From a virus, in IMG/VR virus record IMGVR_UViG_3300031841_004254, positions 1 through 39,059 of that record: DNA of 39,059 bases; one strand, written 5' to 3'. Shown one piece after another: positions 8,164 through 14,227 of the stretch. Made by a program: the position numbers and the translations under genes. Positions within the stretch are counted from its first letter, which is position 1. Each line of letters starts with the position of its first letter. The notes below the pieces were generated by a model. The model saw nothing but the letters and a program-made list of their open reading frames with translations, was not told the DNA's origin and did not search any database.

Positions 8164-8313
8164 CTAAAAAGGCTTAAACGACACCACAGTCGTTAAACCA
8201 GCCGCCAGCAACCAATACGCCGCTGCATTAAAATCACCCTTAACAGCGCACACAACGCATGCCCCAAGGCTCTCTGCCAGCATCAACGCCGGAAAAAACA
8301 ACTCAACCTTCAT
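8164..8313 (-). CDS. small two-helix membrane protein
   Basis: A 49-codon ORF. The peptide starts MKVELFFPALMLAESLGACV, forming one membrane segment, then a short polar stretch (KGDFN), then a second hydrophobic segment (AAAYWLLAAGLTTVVSF). ATG 8313 overlaps the end of the upstream gene and the stop lies 12 bp before the next start, which fits the packing of this operon. Small membrane proteins of this shape are common in phage early regions. A holin-like or superinfection role is possible, but nothing in the sequence decides it. Confidence 0.6.
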   Translation of the reverse strand: MKVELFFPALMLAESLGACVVCAVKGDFNAAAYWLLAAGLTTVVSFKPF

Positions 8314-8533
8314 CCCCACCCTCTACCGCAGGCGCAACACCCCTCAAACAATGCATCCACGTGCTCACCAAATCAGGCCTAACGCCCAAACGCTCAAGCT
8401 CACGCGCCATGCATTTACCCGTAGAAAGCAACCCCTTTAAGGACTCGGTTCGAATCCTAACTTGGGATTGGGTTTGGTTCCCGTTAGTAGACAGCTCATT
8501 TAAAAAAGCCCCGTGATCACTATTAACACTCAC
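8303..8533 (-). CDS. small hypothetical protein
   Basis: A 76-aa protein that starts at GTG 8533, overlapping the recombinase stop (GTGA), and ends 11 bp inside the small membrane protein gene, so it is translationally coupled on both sides. The middle (VRIRTESLKGLLSTGKCMARELERLGV) looks like one or two amphipathic helices. There is no recognisable domain. Proteins beginning with a short helical segment and a conserved HCL/WMHC region are seen in phage early operons, but no function can be given. Confidence 0.6.
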   Translation of the reverse strand: MSVNSDHGAFLNELSTNGNQTQSQVRIRTESLKGLLSTGKCMARELERLGVRPDLVSTWMHCLRGVAPAVEGGDEG

Positions 8534-9171
8534 GACACCGCCTCCAAAGACCGCTCAATATCCTCCCGATCAGGCAAGGTATACACCGTCGTACTCACCA
8601 CACTGCTATGCCCAAGTACCGCACACACATGGCCCCGTGGGTCATCGGCTTCACTACTGCTCATTAACCGCTTCGCCAACGTATGCCGCCACCAATGCGG
8701 CGATGCTGTCACCTTAAGCCCAGCCACCCCACACCAATGCTGCATACGTTGCTGAAAACTACGCACCGCCAGCGCCTTATGGTGCCTACTTAAAATAAAA
8801 GGCGAATCAGGGTCCATAGGCGCACCCATCTCTTTACGAATTTTCAGCAATCGCTTAAGCGCCACAGTGGCCGTTTTATTCAAAAACACCTTATAGCCAC
8901 GCTCACCCTTCGCAATCTCATCACGCAACACCAAATAACCCGATTGCCTAGCCATCAGCGCATCATCCAGCGTTAACCCAGCCAGCGAACCCACCCGAAT
9001 ACCCGTATGCCTAAGCAACAGCATCCAAGCATGGTCACGCCGCGCCAACACACTGCCAAACGTCTTAATTGTTTTAAACAGCAACCGCTCTTCCTTCTCG
9101 CTTAAATACCGCTCAAACACCTGACGTTGACCGTATTTTTTAACTTGTTTAGTTGTCTTATTTATATTCAT
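8530..9171 (-). CDS. minimal tyrosine recombinase (catalytic domain only)
   Basis: A 213-aa protein that is nearly all catalytic domain: the first Arg in RHTGIRVGSLAGL (near residue 60), a conserved Lys region around KVFLNKT, the HxxR box in HWWRHTLAKRL, the second His in AVLGHSSVVS and Tyr in TTVYTL. The N-terminal core-binding domain of usual phage integrases is missing; only about 20 basic residues (KTTKQVKKYGQRQ) precede. All catalytic positions look intact, so it may be active with a partner or on short sites. Start ATG 9171 has a GGAG SD (GTG 9174 is the alternative). It lies about 220 bp from the attC-like site at 9395-9455 and next to cassette-like ORFs, which makes a role on those sites worth testing. 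Confidence 0.8.
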   Translation of the reverse strand: MNINKTTKQVKKYGQRQVFERYLSEKEERLLFKTIKTFGSVLARRDHAWMLLLRHTGIRVGSLAGLTLDDALMARQSGYLVLRDEIAKGERGYKVFLNKTATVALKRLLKIRKEMGAPMDPDSPFILSRHHKALAVRSFQQRMQHWCGVAGLKVTASPHWWRHTLAKRLMSSSEADDPRGHVCAVLGHSSVVSTTVYTLPDREDIERSLEAVS

Positions 9172-9201
9172 CACTTCTCCTTGTTTCGCTTATTACTGCT
9201 G

Positions 9202-9381
9202 TTATATTTCTTTACCGACAACTAAAAGAATCTCTGATTTAGCATTTTTAATGTCGCAAACGAAATCCAAATCTTTTGTTTCCTCTTGGTCGCCGCATGT
9301 TTCACATCGCACAAACCCACTCTCTATTTCTTCTAGCGCTCTATCCAATAGAATCAGCGCAGCATTTAAATGTCCATTCAT
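9202..9381 (-). CDS. small cassette-type ORF with CxxC motif
   Basis: A 59-aa protein (starts MNGHLNAALILLDRALEEIE) with a helical N-terminus and a CETCGDQEE segment. The ATG at 9381 has a GGAGG-like SD (TTGGAGGAAACT). The frame upstream of it runs through the attC-like site and is not expected to be coding. The TAA stop lies within ATATAAC, a core-like heptamer. This arrangement, with the start just after one core and the stop inside another, is the same as for the ORFs at 37.0-39.0 kb. Function unknown. Confidence 0.6.
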   Translation of the reverse strand: MNGHLNAALILLDRALEEIESGFVRCETCGDQEETKDLDFVCDIKNAKSEILLVVGKEI

Positions 9382-9394
9382 AGTTTCCTCCAAA

Positions 9395-9455
9395 ATATAA
9401 CAAGGTTTATCAAGCCGACCTCGTAAACTCGGCTGCTTATTAACGGGCGTTATGC
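9395..9455 (+). repeat. attC-like recombination site (61 bp)
   Basis: Left core ATATAAC at 9395-9401 followed by AAGG; right core GTTATGC at 9449-9455 preceded by GGGC. The arms ATCAAGCCGA and TCGGCTGCTTAT pair imperfectly, with an unpaired C in the left arm at the same place as in the classical aadA attC (TTCAAGCCGA). This fixes the polarity as plus strand. The adjacent ORFs are on the minus strand, and the stop codon of the MazG-like gene (9450-9452) lies in the right core. Confidence 0.7.
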
Positions 9456-9788
9456 GCTTTGGTGGTGTTGTTCGCACTCACCGTATTTATATCTATCGAG
9501 ACTCATTACAAAACGCAACGCCATCGCCGCTGTTTGGATAGCTTCCTTTCTTACTTCCTGCAAGCTGCTACCAGTTTTTTGCGGCTCGTATGTTAATTGC
9601 AGTACGGCCTTATTCAATTCTCCATATTCTTCGCCAAGCACCGCCATCGCGTGTAACGGGTCAGTCGGCCATGTCGGAAACTTTCGCACGGCTAGGTCGA
9701 TTTCAGCCTGTATTTCTGCCGACGCTTTCTCAGCCGCTGTCATTGTATTTTGGTGTTGTACTGCCATATCAATCGCATCTTCCAACAT
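9450..9788 (-). CDS. MazG-like all-alpha nucleotide pyrophosphohydrolase candidate
   Basis: A 112-aa protein. The motif EEYGELNKAVLQ followed by EVRKEAIQTAAMALRFVMSLD matches the helix pair of MazG-like/dUTPase-2-type all-alpha NTP pyrophosphohydrolases, where acidic residues of ExxE and ExxD bind magnesium. Here the second motif reads EAIQ, so Gln replaces one acidic residue. Such phage proteins are thought to clean or adjust nucleotide pools; activity here is inferred only. Start ATG 9788 has a GAGG SD; the frame extends upstream to 9851 without a better start. It lies in the cassette-like segment between a GTTAGGC core at about 9815 and the attC-like site. Confidence 0.55.
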   Translation of the reverse strand: MLEDAIDMAVQHQNTMTAAEKASAEIQAEIDLAVRKFPTWPTDPLHAMAVLGEEYGELNKAVLQLTYEPQKTGSSLQEVRKEAIQTAAMALRFVMSLDRYKYGECEQHHQSA

Positions 9789-9840
9789 AATTCCATCCTC
9801 TAATTGTGTCGCGTTTTTTCTTGTCGCGCCTAACAAGTAG

Positions 9841-10218
9841 CTAGTGTGCAAGCCCCAGCCTTACAGCAGCTTCACGGACCTTTAAAATGTCATCACCATA
9901 TCCCCACGGGTTTTCAAAGCCGTTATCCATTTCTGGTTGAAAATAAGCGGCTCTCATCTGCGTGCCTTTTGTAATATAATCACGCATTGATTCAACCAAA
10001 CGTTTCATTGTTCCGCCGTTGGTGAACCCATTCCATCTAACGTATTTTCGATGGGTATATATTCTTTTTTTCGTGTAGCTATCAATGAAGAAAACACGCG
10101 CTGTTGGAGATAATTCAAGCGTTGAAATAAAGCCGTTGTATTGAAAAAAATTTCTTCCACAACTTGCGATAACTTTTATAAATTCATTTGAATTTTTCAG
10201 TCTTTCTTCTTTACTCAT
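9841..10218 (-). CDS. hypothetical protein
   Basis: A 125-aa protein beginning MSKEERLKNSNEFIKVIASC. The middle is aromatic-rich and beta-like (NFFQYNGFISTLELSPTARVFFIDSYTKKRIYTH). The C-terminal part (ENPWGYGDDILKVREAAVRLG) resembles the end of small phage proteins that assist early functions. No catalytic motif is visible. ATG 10218 overlaps the upstream stop by 4 bp (ATGA), so it is coupled to the zinc-finger gene. Its TAG stop is followed by CTACTTGTTAGGCGC, containing a perfect attC-type core (GTTAGGC), which marks the border of the cassette-like segment. Confidence 0.55.
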   Translation of the reverse strand: MSKEERLKNSNEFIKVIASCGRNFFQYNGFISTLELSPTARVFFIDSYTKKRIYTHRKYVRWNGFTNGGTMKRLVESMRDYITKGTQMRAAYFQPEMDNGFENPWGYGDDILKVREAAVRLGLAH

Positions 10219-10811
10219 TCCAACATCCCCATCATCACCCCATAGTCATCACCTGATTTAAACCACAGCATACTAGCCTCAGCATCCGTAAAAACATGCA
10301 AATCAGGCACGTTTATAATCAGCTTTAAATACTTTATATTAACTTTTACACCCAGCACATTAACTGTCAGATACTCAGGGTAACGCTTGCCATCGCCGTT
10401 GCATGAAAAACAAGTTTCCGTACCGTGTTTGCTAACAACAAAGCCATCGCCCCCGCAAGATTTGCACTCGCACTCGTAATCGTTAAAGCAGTTGTCAAGG
10501 CTAACCTCCCCCTCCCCGTCGCACTCAACACACTGCTTTTTATGGGCTGTTCCTCGGCCACCGCAAATCGAACATTCAACAGGGTCAGGTAATGGGATAA
10601 TCGGCATCGGGGTTAATTTTGTGGCATCAAAACGGGCCAACACCTCTTTAACACCGGTGGCTTCCCCTTCTTTTAATTCGTCATACTCAGCAGATAACTG
10701 TGTTGAAAGAAGAACCGCCCCATTTGATGCAACCGTTCTGCCATCAATGTTAAAAGGTTGTTTTAAATAGTCTCTGCGGTCATTTTCAGCGCAAAAATCT
10801 TTAATATTCAT
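10215..10811 (-). CDS. protein with DnaJ-type CxxCxGxG zinc-finger repeats
   Basis: A 198-aa protein. The central part has four cysteine motifs of the DnaJ zinc-finger type: CSICGGRG, CVECDGEG, CKSCGGDG and CFSCNGDG, at about residues 80-145, expected to hold two zinc ions. There is no J-domain (no HPD). The N-terminal 75 residues (FNIDGRTVASNGAVLLS) and the C-terminal part (EYLTVNVLGVKVNIKYLKLI) resemble phage proteins that fold like a sliding-clamp or beta-rich domain interrupted by the finger, but this is uncertain. ATG 10811 is chosen for its GGAGAG SD; GTG 10838 is possible. It is part of the overlapping early operon. Confidence 0.6.
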   Translation of the reverse strand: MNIKDFCAENDRRDYLKQPFNIDGRTVASNGAVLLSTQLSAEYDELKEGEATGVKEVLARFDATKLTPMPIIPLPDPVECSICGGRGTAHKKQCVECDGEGEVSLDNCFNDYECECKSCGGDGFVVSKHGTETCFSCNGDGKRYPEYLTVNVLGVKVNIKYLKLIINVPDLHVFTDAEASMLWFKSGDDYGVMMGMLE

Positions 10812-10834
10812 ACTGCTCTCCATTTTTTTAACCA

Positions 10835-11017
10835 TCACCCAAACGCCCCTGCATCACGGGCCCTTTTAAACTGCGTGTGCCAAAGTTCAGCTAGGTCTTT
10901 TGGGCAGCCTTCGCTATTAGCCATTAGTTCGCCGCATAAAATCAGCTTGCGTAATGCTTTGTTAGCATCGGTCTCACTGCGCCGGTCTTTCATCATTACT
11001 GTTGTATCAATACTCAT
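10835..11017 (-). CDS. small hypothetical protein
   Basis: A 60-aa, probably all-helical protein (MSIDTTVMMKDRRSETDANK...). The C-terminal part LAELWHTQFKRARDAGAFG is amphipathic. ATG 11017 overlaps the previous gene's stop (ATGA), and its own stop lies just inside the following ORF's upstream region. No domain recognised; inclusion rests on tight coupling within the operon and normal protein-like composition. Confidence 0.5.
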   Translation of the reverse strand: MSIDTTVMMKDRRSETDANKALRKLILCGELMANSEGCPKDLAELWHTQFKRARDAGAFG

Positions 11018-11286
11018 TCGAAAACATACTCCTCGGCAAACTTAACCACCTCTTCAGCTTTCCAGAGTAATGCCCCGCCTTTATCGCTATCAAAGTTTCT
11101 GCGCCGCCCTTTGGGAAAATGCTCATGCGCTCTAATTCTGTCCACCGTATCAACGCTGCAATTAAAGTAATCAGCCAGCTTTTTTCGGCCCCAAAGCACC
11201 TTATTGAATGGAATAGGGTTGGCCATGGTGGTGACTAAATCGGTTAGTTGATCTAGTTGTTTGCTAAGTTGTGCTAGTTCACTCAT
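11014..11286 (-). CDS. excisionase/AlpA-like HTH protein
   Basis: A 90-aa protein with a helical N-terminal segment (ELAQLSKQLDQLTDLVTTM) and a winged HTH of the excisionase/AlpA (MerR-like) type: GRKKLADYFNCSVDTVDRIRAHEHFPKGRR, then LLWKAEEVVKFAEEY. In this family the recognition helix is followed by a wing containing the FP-Gly-Arg motif, as here. Such proteins act as recombination directionality factors or small activators. Given the integrase at 16.3 kb it could be the excisionase, although that gene lies 5 kb away. Confidence 0.65.
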   Translation of the reverse strand: MSELAQLSKQLDQLTDLVTTMANPIPFNKVLWGRKKLADYFNCSVDTVDRIRAHEHFPKGRRRNFDSDKGGALLWKAEEVVKFAEEYVFE

Positions 11287-11666
11287 AACGTGTCCTCCGT
11301 GTAATCTTTAACCACGGGGCCTGGCTTTTCTTTTTTGCTATAAAAATCAGATACCCAAGCATCAATCATCACCTTCATTGGGCGTCCGCTCTTATCAAAA
11401 ATAACCGCCTTGGGGAAAATAATAATCGGCACACCAAACGGCGTTAAATTAATGCCCGCCTCAACCCCACACCGCACCACCTTTTTCGCGTTGCGTTTGT
11501 AAACCACCAGCACCACCGAATAAACATCATCAACCAACTCATACTCAGCCAGTACCACCACTTTAGACGCCACCCAAACCGCCTCACCCATCTCAATGGC
11601 TACCCGTTCGCACTGGTCTTTATCTACCGCCAAACCGTTGTTTAACAACTTAACCAATATGCCCAT
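11283..11666 (-). CDS. hypothetical protein
   Basis: A 127-aa, beta-rich protein (VWVASKVVVLAEYELVDDVYSVVLVVYKRNAKKV) with a hydrophobic core segment INLTPFGVPIIIFPKAVIFD and a charged C-terminus. It has no transmembrane-length run without charges and no catalytic motif. It starts at ATG 11666, overlapping the antirepressor stop by one base, and its stop overlaps the HTH gene start. Function unknown. Confidence 0.5.
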   Translation of the reverse strand: MGILVKLLNNGLAVDKDQCERVAIEMGEAVWVASKVVVLAEYELVDDVYSVVLVVYKRNAKKVVRCGVEAGINLTPFGVPIIIFPKAVIFDKSGRPMKVMIDAWVSDFYSKKEKPGPVVKDYTEDTL

Positions 11667-12391
11667 TACGCCACCTCCATATTTTCAGCCAACCAAGCAA
11701 GCCCAGTAGACGTAACCCGAACCTGCTCGCTCACCTTCTCGCTACCATCACCGCGCGAAAAAGTAGCTACCTTATGCTCAAGCTGCCCCCGCTGAATTTT
11801 GTCCTGATAGGCCAACCAGCCACCATGCCCAACGCGCCTATAAATCCACTTATTAGCACTCAGCCAATCAAATAAAACCTTAGGCCTAACTTGCAAAGAC
11901 TTAGCCGCATCAGAAACACAAAAACTACCGTCACTCGATGCAATGCGGTCAAGAGCAACCGATTTAGGCTTTAATACCTCAACTTGCTCCATAGCATCAG
12001 CCGCCAAACGCAGCGCTTCAGGCAATGTTTGTGGAACAGTCGGTTTTAAATGCCCCGTTCGGTAGTCAATAAAGGTTTGATTAACCTTTATTCTGAATTT
12101 TGCGTTTATCCAGCCACAGTATTCAATTGCTATAAGTTCATGAGCAAATGTTCCTTGAGCCATCCCCGCAGAGAAGTTGCCTCGAATCGTGTTTATCGGT
12201 GATGTGCATATCTGCATATCACTAATTTCAGCAATAAATTCTTTAGCTTTCTGTGTTCTTAGCCATTGCGCTGGAGCTTTGCTTGAATCTAGCCCACTGG
12301 CCTTATGAAGTGCATTCAGGTTAAAACGCCCAAATTCATCGGTCGTAATCTCAATACCCGCAATAACAGGAATTTCAGTAGCAAGCATCAT
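11666..12391 (-). CDS. phage antirepressor (KilA-N plus Ant C-terminal domain)
   Basis: A 241-aa two-domain protein. Residues about 15-115 form a KilA-N domain: RFNLNALHKASGLDSSKAPAQWLRT, then TFAHELIAIEYCGWINAKFRIKVNQTFIDY. Residues about 155-241 match the phage antirepressor C-terminal domain (FCVSDAAKSLQVRPKVLFDWLSANKWIYRR, then VRVTSTGLAWLAENM). Proteins of this class counteract a phage repressor or remodel early transcription. The frame opens at ATG 12391 or 12388, overlapping the upstream KilA-N gene's stop. The partner repressor is unknown; the ribbon-helix-helix proteins at 13.4-14.2 kb are candidates. Confidence 0.85.
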   Translation of the reverse strand: MMLATEIPVIAGIEITTDEFGRFNLNALHKASGLDSSKAPAQWLRTQKAKEFIAEISDMQICTSPINTIRGNFSAGMAQGTFAHELIAIEYCGWINAKFRIKVNQTFIDYRTGHLKPTVPQTLPEALRLAADAMEQVEVLKPKSVALDRIASSDGSFCVSDAAKSLQVRPKVLFDWLSANKWIYRRVGHGGWLAYQDKIQRGQLEHKVATFSRGDGSEKVSEQVRVTSTGLAWLAENMEVA

Positions 12392-12756
12392 GACAAGCCC
12401 TCCTCAGTTAAACCATTAACCCCAATCATCAAATCAAAAGAACTGACAACTTTTAAATAAAATCCGACACTAACCCACATTGCATAGGCCACTACTATGG
12501 GCTTAACAGCAAAAGTCCCCCTATCTTTGCAACCACCGCACGTGACCCTGACCGGCTGAATATTCATAGCCGCCGCCTCGGTAACTTCAGCAATAAGTTT
12601 TTTTGTTGAGTCAAGCCTGAGCCAGTTGCTCGGCTGTTTAGATTTGCCCTCACCACTTGCTGCATGAAATGCAGTCAGGCTAAAACGCCTAAACTCATCA
12701 ACGGGAATATTTACCCCATTGATAGCCTGAAAAGTCATTAATTCATCACTCATCAC
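12388..12756 (-). CDS. stand-alone KilA-N domain protein
   Basis: A 122-aa protein with only the KilA-N DNA-binding domain: RRFSLTAFHAASGEGKSKQPSNWLR, then GTFAVKPIVVAYAMWVSVGFYLKVVSSFDL. It contains an extra CGGC pair in the loop. Comparison with the next gene shows the same block order (FSLTAFHAASG versus FNLNALHKASG, and GTFA in both), so the two are probably an old duplication in which this copy lost the C-terminal Ant domain. It overlaps both neighbours. Probable role: regulator, or competitor of the full antirepressor. Confidence 0.75.
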   Translation of the reverse strand: MMSDELMTFQAINGVNIPVDEFRRFSLTAFHAASGEGKSKQPSNWLRLDSTKKLIAEVTEAAAMNIQPVRVTCGGCKDRGTFAVKPIVVAYAMWVSVGFYLKVVSSFDLMIGVNGLTEEGLS

Positions 12757-13205
12757 GAACCCTCCTCAACCAAGCCATCCAACCGCTCAATAAGCGCAAG
12801 CCCCGCCTGCACCGCCTCAAAAAACTCCTTTCTAACCCTATTGACATGGCCTTTATTAACAACCTTTACTTCCAGCGTTCGGCAAATCTCAGCCGCCATA
12901 TCACCAGTTTCTTTGTGATAACGCGCATAAGAATCCAGTAACTCAACGTCCGATGCCCCCGAATAATCACCCAACGGAATACACGCATGGCTAAGCGCCG
13001 CTGCTTCTGCATAAAGCACGTCGTAACGCTGTCGTGTGTTTTGAATTAAAACGGCCTCTTTAACCGTTAAATGATGGTTTTCCATGGAAATACTGGCCTT
13101 GTTACTTAACGTGCCAGCATTCATATTAGTCAGCGCCGCCAGCTTTGCAGCCGTGGTGCCTTGGTGAATCAAATCGTAAATAGATTGATCAATAGGATCG
13201 TGCAT
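12753..13205 (-). CDS. CII-family phage regulatory protein
   Basis: A 150-aa protein like the phage regulatory protein CII (CP76) family: IDQSIYDLIHQGTTAAKLAALTNMNAGTLSNKAS, then HHLTVKEAVLIQNTRQRYDVLYAEAAAL. The N-terminal part is an HTH, and the middle is the conserved helix pair. Family members are DNA-binding regulators of the lysis/lysogeny choice in many proteobacterial phages. ATG 13205 has a GGAGATT SD; a longer frame to 13265 crosses the promoter region and is less likely. It is the first gene of the long leftward early operon, right behind a promoter/operator candidate. Confidence 0.75.
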   Translation of the reverse strand: MHDPIDQSIYDLIHQGTTAAKLAALTNMNAGTLSNKASISMENHHLTVKEAVLIQNTRQRYDVLYAEAAALSHACIPLGDYSGASDVELLDSYARYHKETGDMAAEICRTLEVKVVNKGHVNRVRKEFFEAVQAGLALIERLDGLVEEGS

Positions 13206-13251
13206 TGTGAAATCTCCATTTCCTTCAACATTGAAAAAATAGAGGTCACTG

Positions 13252-13287
13252 GTGCAAACTATCATTACAATAGTAAGCGAGGTGCAA
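13252..13287 (-). promoter_or_regulatory. early leftward promoter/operator candidate
   Basis: On the minus strand, TTGCAC (13287-13282) is followed 18 bp later by GATAGT (13263-13258), about 50 bp ahead of ATG 13205. The 17-bp palindrome ACTAT-N7-ATAGT (13258-13274) overlaps the -10 box, and GTGCAA occurs as a direct repeat at 13252-13257 and 13282-13287. The palindrome is a plausible operator for the region's regulators. The promoter match is moderate. Confidence 0.45.
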
Positions 13288-13375
13288 TAAAGGTGTTCAA
13301 CAAAACCAGTGCCTCATCCGGCTTGCAGGGTGCTTCCAACACCTTGCAGGCCAACTTTACAAAACTACGTCATAC

Positions 13376-13413
13376 AAAAAAGCCCTATCCGTTTGCAGCG
13401 GATGGGGCTTTTT
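13376..13413. terminator. bidirectional Rho-independent terminator
   Basis: Stem AGCCCTATCCG (13381-13391) pairs with CGGATGGGGCT (13399-13409) with one mismatch-like G-T position. A-runs precede and T-runs follow, so it can act on both strands. The stop codon of the leftward Arc-like gene (13385-13387) lies in the stem. It separates that gene from the early operon promoter. Confidence 0.8.
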
Positions 13414-13567
13414 CTATTAAACCGTCTTCTCGCATAGTTCTTTCTAGCCTCATAGCCATTTCAGAATTACGTGATCGGCCATTCTTTCTAGCCTCGATAT
13501 CCAATACCTTAATCATAACTTTAGGTATTCTTAACCCTGCATTTGGTGACTCTCTTCCAACAATCAT
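13385..13567 (-). CDS. Arc-like ribbon-helix-helix DNA-binding protein
   Basis: A 60-aa protein fitting the Arc/Mnt fold: a beta strand at LRIPKVMIKVLDIEA, helix A in ARKNGRSRNSEMAMRLERTM, with the typical (N)GRS-RNSEM turn. ATG 13567 has a GGAGATAG SD. It is transcribed away from the double-RHH gene at 13652, with an 84-bp shared upstream region, and ends in a terminator. In P22, Arc and Mnt regulate the immI region; a similar switch role is inferred here. Confidence 0.75.
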   Translation of the reverse strand: MIVGRESPNAGLRIPKVMIKVLDIEARKNGRSRNSEMAMRLERTMREDGLIEKAPSAANG

Positions 13568-13584
13568 CTTCTATCTCCGAGTTG

Positions 13585-13604
13585 TAATGATGAACACATT
13601 GTTA
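13585..13604. promoter_or_regulatory. operator candidate between divergent RHH genes
   Basis: TAATGATG-AACA-CATTGTTA is a 20-bp imperfect palindrome (6 of 8 arm positions match), centred in the 84-bp gap between the two divergent ribbon-helix-helix genes. A further inverted pair, CCGTT/AACGG, spans 13609-13639. RHH repressors typically bind such short palindromes and control their own genes. The site is inferred from position and symmetry only. Confidence 0.4.
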
Positions 13605-13651
13605 TACGCCGTTCTATTGAAGTCAAGTAAAATTAACGGATAATTAAAAAT

Positions 13652-14191
13652 ATGTTGAACGGTGGAACACGTTTATTCAGATTAAGACTCCACGAGCCCT
13701 TTAAAAAGGTGCTCGAAGCACTTGCGTGGCACAACAAGCAGAGCATGGCCGCAGAGATCATTCAGCGCATCTCAAACCACTCGCTAAACGACATTTCAGA
13801 ATTCGTTGTTCCACCACCAGAGCTTATTCAAGGTGAAAAAATAATATTTGGCTTTAGGCTGCCAAACACATTAAAAGAAGAAATAAGCGAATGCGCCAAT
13901 GCCAGAGGCACGGGCATGACCGCCGAAATACTCAGGCGGCTATTCTTAACTAAGCCCTTAGTTGACTATAAAATTATTCAATCTAAAGAAAAAGCGGCCT
14001 CCTTTGTTTACCCAAGTGAAAAAATAGACAGAGGATTAACCGTAGAAGAAACACAAGGACTGTGTACGCAAACGGAGGACGAGCGAATTATGCTAGAAAA
14101 ATATCGCTCAATGTCAGCCGAACAGCGTACACAGTTGCAAGCAATTAGCGATACGTTTTATGAACAAAAAAAAATTGGTATAAAAAAATAA
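13652..14191 (+). CDS. double ribbon-helix-helix protein, probable phage repressor
   Basis: A 179-aa protein with two Arc-type RHH units in one chain. The first (residues about 7-42) reads RLFRLRLHEPFKKVLEALAW, then SMAAEIIQRI. The second (about 64-100) reads IIFGFRLPNTLKEEISECAN, then GMTAEILRRLF. The C-terminal third is charged and helical (YRSMSAEQRTQLQAISDTFY) and may mediate oligomerisation. It is one of few plus-strand genes and diverges from the single-RHH gene, as a lysogeny repressor would. No CI-type HTH repressor is present elsewhere, so this is the best immunity repressor candidate. The SD is weak (ACGGATAA). Confidence 0.7.
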   Translation: MLNGGTRLFRLRLHEPFKKVLEALAWHNKQSMAAEIIQRISNHSLNDISEFVVPPPELIQGEKIIFGFRLPNTLKEEISECANARGTGMTAEILRRLFLTKPLVDYKIIQSKEKAASFVYPSEKIDRGLTVEETQGLCTQTEDERIMLEKYRSMSAEQRTQLQAISDTFYEQKKIGIKK

Positions 14192-14227
14192 GGTATTGAA
14201 TATAACAACCCAAAAAAAGGAATTTTC

